Shown here: one piece after another, positions 1-10,990 of the stretch
Layout of the letters: each line of letters begins with the position of its first letter
Position numbering within the stretch: position 1 is the first letter of the stretch
NCBI GenBank assembly: GCA_003640385.1
Contig: RCAB01000032.1
Coordinates: 124,001 to 188,000 of the forward strand
Origin: Setaria digitata
Taxonomy: Eukaryota > Nematoda > Chromadorea > Rhabditida > Setariidae
Length of the DNA stretch: 64,000 bases
Reading direction: 5' to 3'
Notes under the pieces: generated by a model
The model's input: only the letters and a program-made list of their open reading frames with translations
Databases searched by the model: none
What the model was told of the DNA's origin: nothing
Made by a program: the position numbers and the translations under genes

Positions 1-554
1 TATCAAGCAATTAACTCACCTTAATAGCAGTTTTCGTTTGGGAATAGCTCCTAATTAATTTAAGAAAAATTTGAGTATTTCGGAAAACAGTTAATTTTTT
101 AGTTGGCAAAAGAAACTTTAAATGTTGCTTTTGTTCCAATTCCAAAGGTCGGTTGTGCGTAGAGCCATTTATGAGCATACATAATTAATTATTTAAGAAA
201 GTCAACAGAGGTAATGAAATTTGTTCACAAACGTAAAGGTAGCAGGAAAAAGAAATACGCGAGGAGAGAAATATTCGGTTCATACAAATTTCGAAAAACG
301 AAATGTCGGAGATTGGATTGCGTAGAACTGCGGCATACATTTGGACTGTGTGTAGTAATAAAGTGTAACAAGGTTTTGTGCTGATGAGAAATTTTGGGTA
401 GCTTCTCCGTTTCGGTATACTCAAGATTTCTGTTGCAGAGGTTCAAAATAGGGAATATTGATTTTCACTCGACAGTGGTGAAAATAAGTAACAAACAGTG
501 TTGACTTGGGTGTTCTGCGAAATCATCCCATATTTGTGCTAGTTTGCTTTACAG
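1..554. other. Probable intron of the SCY1-like gene
   Basis: No exon with a convincing frame and splice sites was found here. The first recognisable exon starts right after the acceptor TTGCTTTACAG at 544-554, so this stretch is most simply intronic. The short minus-strand open frames near 185-446 overlap each other, have no splice context and resemble nothing known. Confidence 0.4.
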
Positions 555-1862
555 GTAACGGCTGCTGAGACTAAAGCACAGAATGCTACGTCATTGCTGC
601 GGAAATCATCCGGAAGAGGTGGATTGAAATTGCAGCATGCTATTACAAAACCTACTGGTCTTTTTTTTAAAATTTTTTTTTTTTTTAATTTAAAAACGAA
701 TACAAATTAGTTATGTCGTCTGTGCAGTAGTAATTTAAGAAAATACGAATAAGCTCCTTAATTTTTCCGACAAATCTAGGTTTTAACTTGTTAGAAATGA
801 CATGTTTTGCAGCTGATAATGATTTGGATTATTTATTGGGTATTAAACCAGAAAATAATGCAGCTCATCGATCAGGAAGTAATGAAGCTGGAAGTAGGAA
901 CATACCTTCTGTAAAGAACAGCGGTAATACATTGACAGATATATACAGCCATAGCTCAGTTACTAGTGGATGGGATGATTTCGCTGTCAGTCCAGGTTCA
1001 TTATTGAATTTCTCGAACTATTTGTCGCAGTAATAAATATTTTTCGTATTTGTGTAAAAATGAAAAATTTGAAGTCTTTGGAAAGATTACTATAGATGTT
1101 GCGATTTGTACATCGATTTTCCTGTTTTTAAGAAATCTAATATAATGATATTTTCTGGTTGCTCCATCATTATTTTAGATGGAGCGTCTGTTGAAGTAGC
1201 AGAAGGTGAAGGGTGGGATATATCATGGAATGCTGATGAACACATGCAAAGTAAGTTGAAATCTCCATGTTTTTTAAATTAAACTCTCAAAATTTGCATT
1301 TTCTCAGAAGTCTTTTTAAATTCATCTCAGATCTTCATCGCTCGTGGCTTATTATTGAAGTGAAATCATATATGATTTTTTCATTTATCTGCATAAACTT
1401 GATCACTTTTCTTTGTATTTATCAATATTTTTACAAGGTAGCTTAACATATTGCAACTGGTGTTTGTCAGAAACACACATAATGCACATTTCAGCTGAAT
1501 GATAAGTTTTCCTCGTTATTCATCTGCTTTTTTAGGCTTTACTTTCCTAAAACCATATCTACAAAGATAGTGCGAAGCACTATAGTAAGAAGTTTTGAAA
1601 TCCGAGACAGGCATTAGAACCATAGCATTTTCTTTATGAACAGTATCTTAGCTGCTATTTCAGCATTATACTTCAGTATCTTACTCATCAACGAAGTTCG
1701 ATATATTTTTCAGTTTCCTCAGCAGTACAGGATAAAGAGACTCGTCGGGCAAAGATTGCAACGCGAAATGAGGAGCGTCGTAAGGAAATGGCTAGGAAAC
1801 GAATCACTAAAAGTATTACTGGCACACGAATCGTGTCTAGTAGTGATAAAAGCAATCAGTGA
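555..1862 (+). CDS. C-terminal part of a probable SCY1-like (SCYL1-type) pseudokinase
   Basis: Four phase-consistent exons are visible at 555-657, 813-995, 1179-1250 and 1714-1862, encoding the last 168 residues; earlier exons lie left of the window. The segment is polar and low-complexity, has acidic tryptophan motifs (SGWDDF, then EGWDISWNAD), and ends in a basic helix reading RRAKIATRNEERRKEMARKR. This order, Gly-Trp-Asp repeats followed by a charged Arg/Glu-rich helix, is that of SCYL1/N-terminal kinase-like proteins, which act in COPI-dependent Golgi-ER traffic. The kinase-like and HEAT parts are not in the window, so the name rests on the tail alone. The tail continues past the basic helix to SSSDKSNQ and lacks the short C-terminal COPI-binding basic motif known from vertebrate SCYL1. 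The stop is TGA at 1860-1862. The first donor (GTCTTT) is weak. Confidence 0.45.
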
Positions 1863-4603
1863 TTATCTCAAAAGAAAAGTCCACGTTACCAGATATGTCC
1901 TGACTTTTTAATTGTATTTCTTTCATTTTGATTTAAATAGTTGTCTGTTAATACTGCTTTGACTACATTCTAGTAGAAACTTTTCGTTTAGAATTTCCGG
2001 GAATAAAAGAACTGTGGTTTCGAAGTGATATCTTTTTCATTACAGTTGTTTTATGAATTGTAATGTGAGACGAAAACTCACTTTCTAAAGATTTCAAATG
2101 ACTTGGAACAAATATTGAATGGTAGAGGATTTGGGGGAATTTAATTCTTTATTTTTATTTACCAAATTTGTTTTATTTTCGTAATCGATTTATTCATTCC
2201 ATTTTTTATTAATTGATTTTAAAATATAACAACAGCTCAATAATTGGCATTCTTACGCTTTTATATTATATTTATTAGGAGTAAAAAGTATCTTGGATGA
2301 AGTGCATAGAATCGTTATCATGAAAACAAGTAAATTTCAGCCTTTCGTTTACTGGATTTGTGAGTATGATATGAATGCAAAAATTTTATTGTTCCACATA
2401 TCTAGATTTTTCTTCCGCCATAAATAGTACTACTTTCAAGCATTTATGAAATAAGTATAGAACAAAAATAAGGAGAGCTAAAACTCTGTGACGCATGGAG
2501 TTCAGTTTTGAAACTTCGAACTCTATGCTTTATTTAGTATGTTGCAAGTAGATTCGATCTTTTTCTGATTATTTTGGTTAATTTGGTAATTGTAATCGAA
2601 TGTTTATGGCAGTACCTGAATCAATCCTTTCTTCTTTTGTGTACTTGATTTTTTTCATTGAGAGGCTTGCAGATACTGTTAGATCTTCCTTATTTCTTGA
2701 TTAAAATACCAGAAATAAGGAAGATCTAATGCTTAGCTTGGAGTGATCTTCGAGGCTTGTTTATAAGCATTTAAATTGACTGAGAATCTTAACGTATGAT
2801 CAGAAGGATAACTATAAAAAGGAATATATTGCTTCTGTTAATACTTTTTCATCTGAACTAATGTTTCATATTAAACAATGATTTTAATGTATGATCAGTC
2901 AGCTAGCACAAAGTTCTGTAATGTGATCTGCTCATTCGAAAGTGAAGTTGTGTCAGCGTTTTTCTAATCACTGCTTATAAATTTCATCAAGTTCGAACTA
3001 GAGATTCTTAACATTCAACATTCTCTTTGTATTGCATCTACTAAAGTTCAGTAATTGATAATTCTTTTTTATTCAGTTTGCATTTATTTCATCATCCTAT
3101 CAGATCAGTTTTTGCTCAGCTAAGCTAGTCAAATAAGTAATTAGTCTTTCAAAAAAAGAAAAAAAAAAATTGAAAAATATATCCCTATTGTGGAAAAAAA
3201 AAAAAAAAAAAGAACTGAAAAAGAATTGGCTAGTAAATATCGAGTAAAAAAGTACCACCTAGTTTAAAATGGATTTCTCTTGTGGTCATGATAATAACCA
3301 TCTGATAGAGTACAATTATAAAACCTCTCAAAAATTTAGACAAAAGTAGTCCAAAATATACACAGTGACAATAACATAATGAGAAAAAAATTATTAAAAT
3401 GTCTACGGCAGTAGTATTATTGCTTGGATGTAGAAATATATTCTATCCTCTCAATTACAACAATACAACTCCAGCTTAGAATAGCGGATAAGCTATAGCT
3501 TCCCGTTAGACTTATTAGAAAGTTTTTTTTTTTTTTTTTTTTTTTTTTTCAAATTCAACAACTTCGAAGTGAGCGAAGTAAATTTAATAAATCAACAGTA
3601 GTATCAAGTGGAATCTGCAATATAACTAATTGGATGATCATTTCTTGAAGCCAGGATTTATTTGTGTTGAATCTACACAGATAGTAGTAACAGTTCAATT
3701 TAATTACTCTTAATGGAAATTTCATTACGTTTCACTTACGTTTCAATTTACAACGAAATTATAGAATCGGAATTCCGGTCTGTTGAGCACATTTTTCATT
3801 TTCAATGTTATTATTAAGGACAATCATTGCGCGATTGCAGAATACATGCCAGAAATGCCTAACAGTTGCTAAAGGCATGGACAAAGGTTTCAAGGAATTA
3901 GCTCATCAGAAAATGAAGCATTAGAGTTCGCTGTGTAATTAAATTATACTTAAAAATTTTTACAAATTCTGTTACTTCGGAATTTCATTTTGCTTTTTTT
4001 TTATTTTTTTACTTTTTTATTTTATTTTTTTTTTAAAAACTCTTGCTTCACAGATTCTAAATGGAAGTAGCTCAGTGGTTCTAACTAGAATACTTCTACG
4101 GTTGTGAATTAAATCAATAACTGATGAAAAATTTTACATTAGTTCGTTTAAATTTTATAACCGCGATAAGTGTGATTTCCCCTGCTCGGATAAATTATCA
4201 GGTATGATATAACATATAACTTTGATACCATCGCTGAGATAATCCAGAAGAGATGTTACCTTTGAGGATAACATGCAAAGAAACAACTATGTTCCCAGAT
4301 TGAATAAAAAGAGGAACTTAAATTAGCGGAAACAAATGATGACATTTGTTGCAAATGGTGGCAGATCGAACAATTAATATAAAATGAAATTCATTGTGAC
4401 TGTCAAACTAACAAATTTGAAATTTTAAAAACATTTGAATTTAAAGCAAGATGATTTATTTTTGATAATTTCGACTTTAAAGAATTAGCTTATCAGAAAA
4501 AGTGATTAATTATCATAAATTTAGAAAATACTTTCTCCATTCTTACAATGCAGAGCATCAAGTTTCTTTTCCTGATTTGATAAATATGTAAGCAAATATT
4601 AAA
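1863..4603. other. Gene-free AT-rich stretch
   Basis: No exon chain was recognised on either strand. It holds poly-T and poly-A runs (3523-3550, about 3194-3211) and a perfect hairpin at 2679-2729, listed separately. A possible polyadenylation signal for the upstream gene (AATAAA) is at about 2001. Confidence 0.5.
2679..2729. repeat. Perfect 19-bp inverted repeat with 13-nt loop
   Basis: TTAGATCTTCCTTATTTCT at 2679-2697 is followed after 13 bases by its exact reverse complement at 2711-2729. The arm has higher GC content than its surroundings and no mismatch. It could fold as an RNA hairpin or be a decayed terminal inverted repeat pair. The arm is short for a canonical microRNA precursor. 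Confidence 0.85.
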
Positions 4604-5349
4604 TCATTCTGCTGCTGATAATTTGACTGTAAATTCGCCATATAATTCAGTATGTTTAGCGCCTGGCTTAAATGGTTTCAAGTAATCCGTTTCATTTGCA
4701 TCTACCATATCAAACAGTATAATCAAACGATCTGCTTTCGGTTTTCCAGCCTGTTTATCAGAATTTTTTTAACTCATTTACTCGAAAATATAAATTTTGC
4801 TTCTTAAAAATGAGTTGCTAGGTTTAAATAACAGTTATCATAATTGAAGGAATGACACAGGTACTGCTAATCCACTTCTTAATATCTTCTTAATGAATGA
4901 AAAAAAATTCTAAAACTTACAATGCGTGTTATTTCCATATTCACTTTACAACCAATTTCAATGAAACCCATATTGGGGTTCACGGTATAATTTGAATTAT
5001 TTGTAGATTTTACCTATGGATGTGAAAATTTTATCATTTAATACTTGAAAAAAAATTTGCTACTTTACTGCCCGAAAAGAGCACCTCAGAAGTTAGCAAT
5101 GACAAAACTTCCAAAAAAAAAAAAAAAAATTAAATTAAATTAAAGGAAAATTTCCATCCTTTTTTTCCTCCTACAACAACCCTTGAATCGAAATTCTGAA
5201 AAAGAGACTTTTAAGAGCTGATAAGAGGAAAGACAAACTTTGAAAGCAAGTCTAGCTGCAGCCTGATTGATGAGCTGGTGCTGTGATTTACCACCTGCAG
5301 CCGAAATTGGACATGTCGGTGGTACTACAGCTAAAGCTTTCGTTGACAT
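4604..5349 (-). CDS. Sperm-specific family class P-like MSP-domain protein
   Basis: Three exons on the minus strand, 5239-5349, 4921-5013 and 4604-4750, give a 116-residue protein with unbroken phase 0 throughout. The N-terminus reads VVPPTCPISAAGGKSQHQL, then AFK joins VKSTNNSNYTVNPNMGFIE and a short ITRI strand, with a C-terminal FDMVDANETD segment and a GEFTVKLSAAE end. This is the major sperm protein fold as found in the small SSP proteins of nematodes (about 110 residues): a proline-rich first strand, the K(S/T)TNN..Y.VNP.xGF motif, and a final acidic/hydrophobic strand. SSP proteins are cytoplasmic in the nematode sperm lineage. Canonical MSP ends differently, so SSP is the better match. 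The start ATG at 5347-5349 is the only one that fits. Introns are 225 and 170 bp with good GTTTGT and GTAAGT donors. Confidence 0.88.
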
Positions 5350-6615
5350 TACTTTGTTAGTACAACCTTACCAATACGAATAAAAACTGTTGGAATGAAA
5401 GAAGTTAATTAAAACTTTATTTATGTTGGTATTCCTGGTATCGAACTTTTTTCTGAAGTTGGAAACTAAAAAAAAAAAAAAAAACTCATACATAATTTAT
5501 CACTTTATTAGTCAAAATTGATTGATTTTTGAAATAGTATGTTTTTATATTATTAGATAAAAAAAAAAAAAACTCATTCATATTTACATTTTAATTTGCT
5601 GTGATAATTGTTAAATATGCTTCATGTTGAATGAATCTTAATGAATTTATATTTATTTTTTCTGTTTTACCTTCTCATATTGATAAAAAAAACTTCCCAG
5701 GTGTAAAATGTTATTCTATCATTTCAATAATGCTTAATAACAGAAGATGATAATTGTTATATTCCTTTATCAATTTTAATCCATCATTTACAACACTGAT
5801 TTAAGGCTTTTCGAGTGCTTAATTTTAACGTTGAATGTGAAATATTATTTCACTTGCTATGTATACGCTTGGTTATCATTTTCCACAGAATCAAACACTT
5901 CGTTTTTTTTTTTTTTTTTTTTTTCACAAATCTCCATTTAGCAGTGTTTTAGGAAAATTGAATTCAGATGTTGATTGAGCACTGCAAAATTATAAATATT
6001 TCTAAAATAAGACTGGAATGTTGCTTGTACATCAAGAAATGCTAGAATGAAACGGTAGGTTAGAAATATGTTCATTGGAAATATCGAAATTAGTGAAATT
6101 GAAATCAGGCAAGAATCTGAACGACTGAAATTGTCAATTTGTTTGCCTTTCTTATCAATACATAAATTCAATTTCATTAACTGGAAGCCATTTTTTTTAA
6201 ACGGTTGCACGCTAAATGGCCTGCCCGCGTGAACTGTATTATTCGCTTACTCTTCTTTCTACGGTTTGCTTCAAGAGATGAATTATCTTGGAATTCAAGA
6301 TATGATGATGATGACTAGCTGAGATTTATACAACTAACCTATTACTGATTTGCGAGAAGCAGGAGATGAATGTGGGAAGAAATTTGCTACCTGAAAATCC
6401 CAAGAAATTGACTTGTCATAGTTTGGGTGAAATTATTGAATTGCAAGCGGACAGTTAATGAATCAGATTTTCTAATAAGGTTCAGTATGAATAACTAACT
6501 TTCTTTTATCATTGAGAAAAACTGCAATTAAGTGGAGTAGAAGGATGAAGCTTGGCTACCAGATATTATAATTTTAGAATCTAGCAATGTTGTAATTGGC
6601 ATTTCTCCGTTTCAG
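5350..6615. other. Gene-free stretch between SSP-like and membrane-protein genes
   Basis: AT-rich with several homopolymer runs (for example poly-T at about 5902-5924). A 90-codon minus-strand open frame at 5938-6210 has no splice context or recognisable motif and is within chance expectation. A missing first exon of the membrane protein to the right could lie here, but I could not find it. Confidence 0.4.
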
Positions 6616-7819
6616 TTATTGTTTTTCGTATCAGTAACTCTTATCATTTCTCGTTACGTATGGATAAGTAACATGAAATTGATCGTTGCATTTTCATTTA
6701 CTATAGTTGCCTTTATTTCTCAAATTTTCAATCTGATCTGTGAAACATTCAAGTGCTTGCGTACTCGGATCGCACCCATTGTTGTATGTTTTCTGATCAC
6801 TGCTTTATCAGTGCTTCTGTGCTTTACACTTCAACGACAGCAATTTTGGAAGATAATTATCAAATGATATTAGAATTTTGATCACTCTGTGTGATACAGC
6901 CATATCAAATGTTTTCAGTGTAGTTCAATTTTCCTGTTGCTTCTATAGTGTATATCCCTTTCTTTCTTCATCTCATTTCTCCATAATTAACTTTGATATT
7001 TGTCAAATTCATGACATGATAATTTAAAAAAATTTTAATCATGATTTTTTAGACAATCATATTTCACGGGATTTCAGTTCTCCTTGCATTGGTATCGTTG
7101 ATAGTACTCCTTATTGTAGTTTCAAAGCAAGAAAATTCGGAAACCCTGTGTGGACCTTTCAGATATTCAGAAGTGCTTATTGCTGCAGCGGTTGGTTTTT
7201 TCTCGCGATTGTTCCTAGTCAAAATTTATTAGCTTGAAATATTTCCAATCTCTTAGAAATATGAACACAAAATACTTTCGCTTTCAAATAAAAGCATCAT
7301 TGTTGAGGTGTCCACAGGATGACAGAATTTGATTATTCCAACGTTCATTTGCACCTCTCGAAATCAAATCTTTTTAAATTTGATTTCCACAGGAAGTGTC
7401 TATTGAATAATAACTGAAAATTAAAATTTCAGTGTTACACACTGGGATCAATGTTATCAGCCGGAATATTAATTTTGATTGTTTTGTTTTGTCCACCACC
7501 AATTGATTTCCTTTCATCCCTGGAAAAGGTGCAAAATTCGTTCATTAACACACTTTTTCATATTAAAATTAATTTTGTTCTACAACAACTTGGCTTCTTT
7601 TATTTATAATGCTATCCTTTTAGCTCCAAATCAATGCTTACAGCTGTTTAAAAACTTTGCAATTTTCTGACGGACAATAATAAATTTACAGCGAACTTGT
7701 TACTGATATCTTGAAATATGAATAAATCAATATTTTAGAATGCAAAACAGTTCGATAAAAGTCTTCGGGCCAAAAGAAGTGCTAATGATATTGGGAATCA
7801 AAATTACGACAAAGTCTAA
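6616..7819 (+). CDS. Multi-span membrane protein, claudin/Clc-like (partial model)
   Basis: Four exons are proposed: 6616-6783, 7053-7190, 7433-7528 and 7739-7819 (stop TAA). All junctions are phase 0. The first exon begins after TTTCAG and contains ATG at 6673 with a hydrophobic span (VAFSFTIVAFISQIFNLI) followed by a basic loop KCLRTR. Exon 2 encodes a second span (LLALVSLIVLLIVV) and a short loop with a Cys (ETLCGPF). Exon 3 encodes a third span (SAGILILIVLFCPPP), and exon 4 a polar, basic cytoplasmic tail (KSLRAKRSANDIGNQNYDKV). Short loops and a polar tail fit claudin-like tetraspan proteins of nematodes, but the first span with its large extracellular loop is missing from the model, so the 5' end is incomplete. 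The first exon can also be read through its donor to a stop at about 6867, giving a different third span. Confidence 0.5.
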
Positions 7820-8464
7820 AAAAACAATGAGATGAAAAAAAAGAAAAAAAAAAAACCAATATATCTTAAGTGATTTCATCAAGTGGGTTACATTTTTCAT
7901 TCCTGATAAATCAACATTTATCCAAAATTTATTTCCTATCGTTATTTCCGAATTACACCATGCATGAGAAAGAAAATTAATAAAAGCAAAATTTCATGCT
8001 TAAGAAAGTTAATAATAAAAAGTAAGTTAATCAACTAAACTTTATGAATTTTTAAAATTCTTATACCATATGTTACTTTTGTAGGAATACAACTCCGTAA
8101 TCTAGAAATCCGGAAATGTGACACCTTTTTATCATTGATAACTTTTACTTTTACCAATGCAATCGTACTATCCCTTTGATGCCGCTATAATGTTCATCAT
8201 GGAATTCTTTCCTCAATTACTTCATAAAATTTAGCTCTAATACCCAGTGTTACACCCTGCGAATATCGTCTATTGTAAAAATTTTTCAAAAGAAAAGAAC
8301 AAAAAAAAACATGGAAATACCATAGAGTCATTTTTGAATCAAAATAGCTTAACTTTGATAATTATTTTCTATAACTATAAGCAATTATCCATTTCCTTTT
8401 TTAATTCTCTAGATTAATAAATACCTATTTTTTTAATACCCATTTTTAAATATCTATTTTTTTC

Positions 8465-8496
<32 letters not shown>

Positions 8497-9240
8497 GTTT
8501 GAATTTATGCAAGCTTCTTTATAGAACAACAAGAATATAAATAAAATAATTTATTTGCTAGTTTAACATGACATAAAGAAATTATAAATGAAAATATCAA
8601 TTAATAGAGTATCTGTGAACTATCATCTCGTAAAGCTTTATCCTAATTATGTATATTTGCCTTCTATGCAAGACATCTTTTGACGCATAAATTATATTTT
8701 ATAAATATTAGCCTATAAGTATCACATAATGACTGATTCCGGAGAGTTTTTGTCGCAGAATGAATTTACAAGAAATGGAGCGAGAATAAGGCATTATAAA
8801 ATGATGCCACTTTAAGAAGAATCAGAAGGAAAATAAATTAAAATTATAAGTAAAAAATTTCGAATACATATTAATATTAGCTTAAAATGCCATATAGAAA
8901 GAGAAGAAAAAAGAAAAAAGAGAGAAAAAAAAAAAGAACACATCACTAAGATATCATTCAGAAAAAGTAATCAAAGCATACAGCCAGGTTCAAAAGTGTC
9001 AAACAAGTTCTTAAAGATCACAATAAACTTAACAAAACAAGAAAAATATCATTAGCAATTAAGCAAGAAAGAAAGTTGGATATTATTCAAGCGAAGAAAA
9101 TTAAAAATAATTGCGCAAAAGAAGCAGAAATTAAATTCTTCGAGAGAAGCTAAGAAAAGGATAAGCTGTTAGGAAGAAGTGATAATTTGATCAAAAAAAA
9201 AAACCGAACACCAATTCCCAAATAAATCAGTTCCTCCTAT
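7820..9240. other. Gene-free AT-rich stretch
   Basis: No supported exon. It contains long poly-T (about 8470-8497), A/G-rich runs around 8880-8940, and one arm (about 8245-8272) of a sequence shared in inverted orientation with about 17027-17061. Confidence 0.5.
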
Positions 9241-9655
9241 TGCAACATGCAACAAAAAGTGCAGCATACAAAGTGCGAGCTACCGAGCGTGTATCATGCA
9301 TGCATGCTATGTACGGCGCTGTTTGTAACATTTTTTGTATTAATGAATTGAAATGAAATGAAATTCATTGCCAAACAAACTGTAGCAGTAGTTCAAAATG
9401 AGGAAATGATGCATGCAGTGGCACATCTAACTACAGTCTCGTGTGTAGTAGCTTGCACACTTACAAAACTGCATGTAATGCATTATACCTTGCTTGTAGA
9501 TTGCGTGTACTGCATTACAGATATTAACAAAATGCATCAAATTGCACATAATGCATTAGAGCGCCCTTGTAAATTCAACTAAATTACACATACCGTGCTC
9601 AGTACATGCAATCACATGTAAGCATGCTTACTGCATGCAGTGCATTAAAGGATGC
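9241..9655. repeat. TGCA/GCATGC-rich patch
   Basis: About 20 TGCA tetramers fall in some 400 bases, many as overlapping ATGCATGCA or CTGCATGCAG (for example 9296-9308, 9409-9417, 9631-9645). At this base composition only one or two would be expected. A 74-codon plus-strand open frame (9358-9582) crosses the patch, but its residues simply repeat the motif. It may be a decayed short-period satellite or a cluster of protein or RNA binding sites. Confidence 0.75.
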
Positions 9656-9845
9656 TTTTGCAGTGATAATTTCATCGTTGTTATATTTCATATGACAGAT
9701 GAATTAATGATTTTCCAAGAAGATCTTCTCTATTTTCGATAACAGAGATCAAAATGTAATTAAAATATAATTTAAAAATATCGAAAGAAGCATATGTGGA
9801 TGCACTCAAACATATATTTGTTGCAATTTTATGCTTATTAAAGGT

Positions 9846-10990
9846 CAAAAAAAAAAGACTGGGCTTCTCGCCGGAAAGTGACGAAGATGAAGCCAGAAAT
9901 TGGCTGGCGTTGGCAAAGTTAGCCGCCTTTCTTCCAAAAGATGATGGCGAAGAGAATACTGAGATGCCGGCGGCACCAATGTAAATTGTAGAATCGAAAG
10001 GGAGATTTCGCGAACTAGTCCTGTAAGTTATTTCTTATAGTGCTTTATTTACAACTAAATAATTTAGTAAGAATTGAATTTTGTTAAACTCTGTGCTATA
10101 AAGTGGTTTGTATTATGGCAGATCGAGGACGATAATGATCTCGGTTCCAGCCACACGGAGAATGTTGTTTACGATATGACTGGAAGAATTCCATCTTGCA
10201 GAAATTCCGGATCAACTTCGAGTTGCAAGAGTTGCAAGCACCGGAACTACAGCCGTATACGATTGTTCGAGAAAATGAAGAAATCATAATTGATAAGCTT
10301 TAGTTCCATAAAAGAGTTTAATTTTCAAATTTGTTTTTAAAATTCTAGCTTTATCTCTTTGTCCAAATTTCAAATTGCAAATTTCCCATGTTCATAATAA
10401 TCATTCCAATTTTTACTGCGCGGCTTCTGCAGCAGGGTAATTCGGCCTTATAAAAGGGTAGCGAATCCTGGCAACAAACCTTTCTAAACAGGAAATACGA
10501 ACAAAATTTAACTTCTTTTCTCCTAAATGCCAATACTTGATGATATTTAATTAAAAATTAAGAAAATGTATTTCTGATATTTCAGGATTTTTGCATTCAT
10601 TGCGGTCATTACATGCTGACGCCACCTGAATGTACGGCTGAACAAAAACTTGCAGCAATTGAAACTCATGCTCTCGATTCGATGTCTGAGAGCATTTGCG
10701 GCTGTATTAAACAAAAGGCAGGTAAAGCGCTGCAAATTCGAACTTGTGGAAAGAATAGACAGTTCGGAGTATTTCATCATTTAAGGCAAGTATTATCTTT
10801 GAAGTATAGTTTTGTAGCAAAAGGTAAATTCAATTAGTTGAAAGAAATGAGATATTAATAAAGTTGCTCTCGGAGATTTACTGTTCGTTCTTTCAGGCCA
10901 ATCGAAATTTCTGCATTACATGGTCCTTCTAATGCTTCTAATCTGTCGATGCCCGTTTCAGCTACTTGTCATCTTCTCTCTATCCAATGA
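9846..10990 (+). CDS. Unrecognised gene, exons only partly resolved
   Basis: The base composition rises and several coding-like blocks appear. Block 1 (about 9846-9981) encodes GFSPESDEDEARNWLALAK followed by LAAFLPKDDGEENTEMPAAP. Block 2 (about 10125-10290) is open in two frames, one giving KFRINFELQELQAPELQPY and ending EEIIIDKL, the other giving ENVVYDMTGRIPSC. Blocks 3 and 4 are a clear exon pair: 10586-10785 (DFCIHCGHYMLTPPEC, then SICGCIKQKAGKALQIRTCG) and 10897-10990 (RPIEISALHGPSN to CHLLSIQ, stop TGA). Their intron appears to use a GC donor (AAG|GCAAGT). The C-x2-C and C-x-C pairs could bind metal. I do not recognise the protein, and I could not join blocks 1 and 2 to block 3 without breaking phase, so this may be one gene with a missed exon, two genes, or partly a pseudogene. 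Confidence 0.4.

Noticed and set aside
185..446. Two overlapping minus-strand open frames at the left edge
   Set aside because: They lack splice context and family resemblance, and lie upstream of the first recognised exon of a plus-strand gene.
9358..9582. 74-codon plus-strand open frame as a gene
   Set aside because: Its composition simply reflects the TGCA-rich patch; no splice sites, signal or domain.
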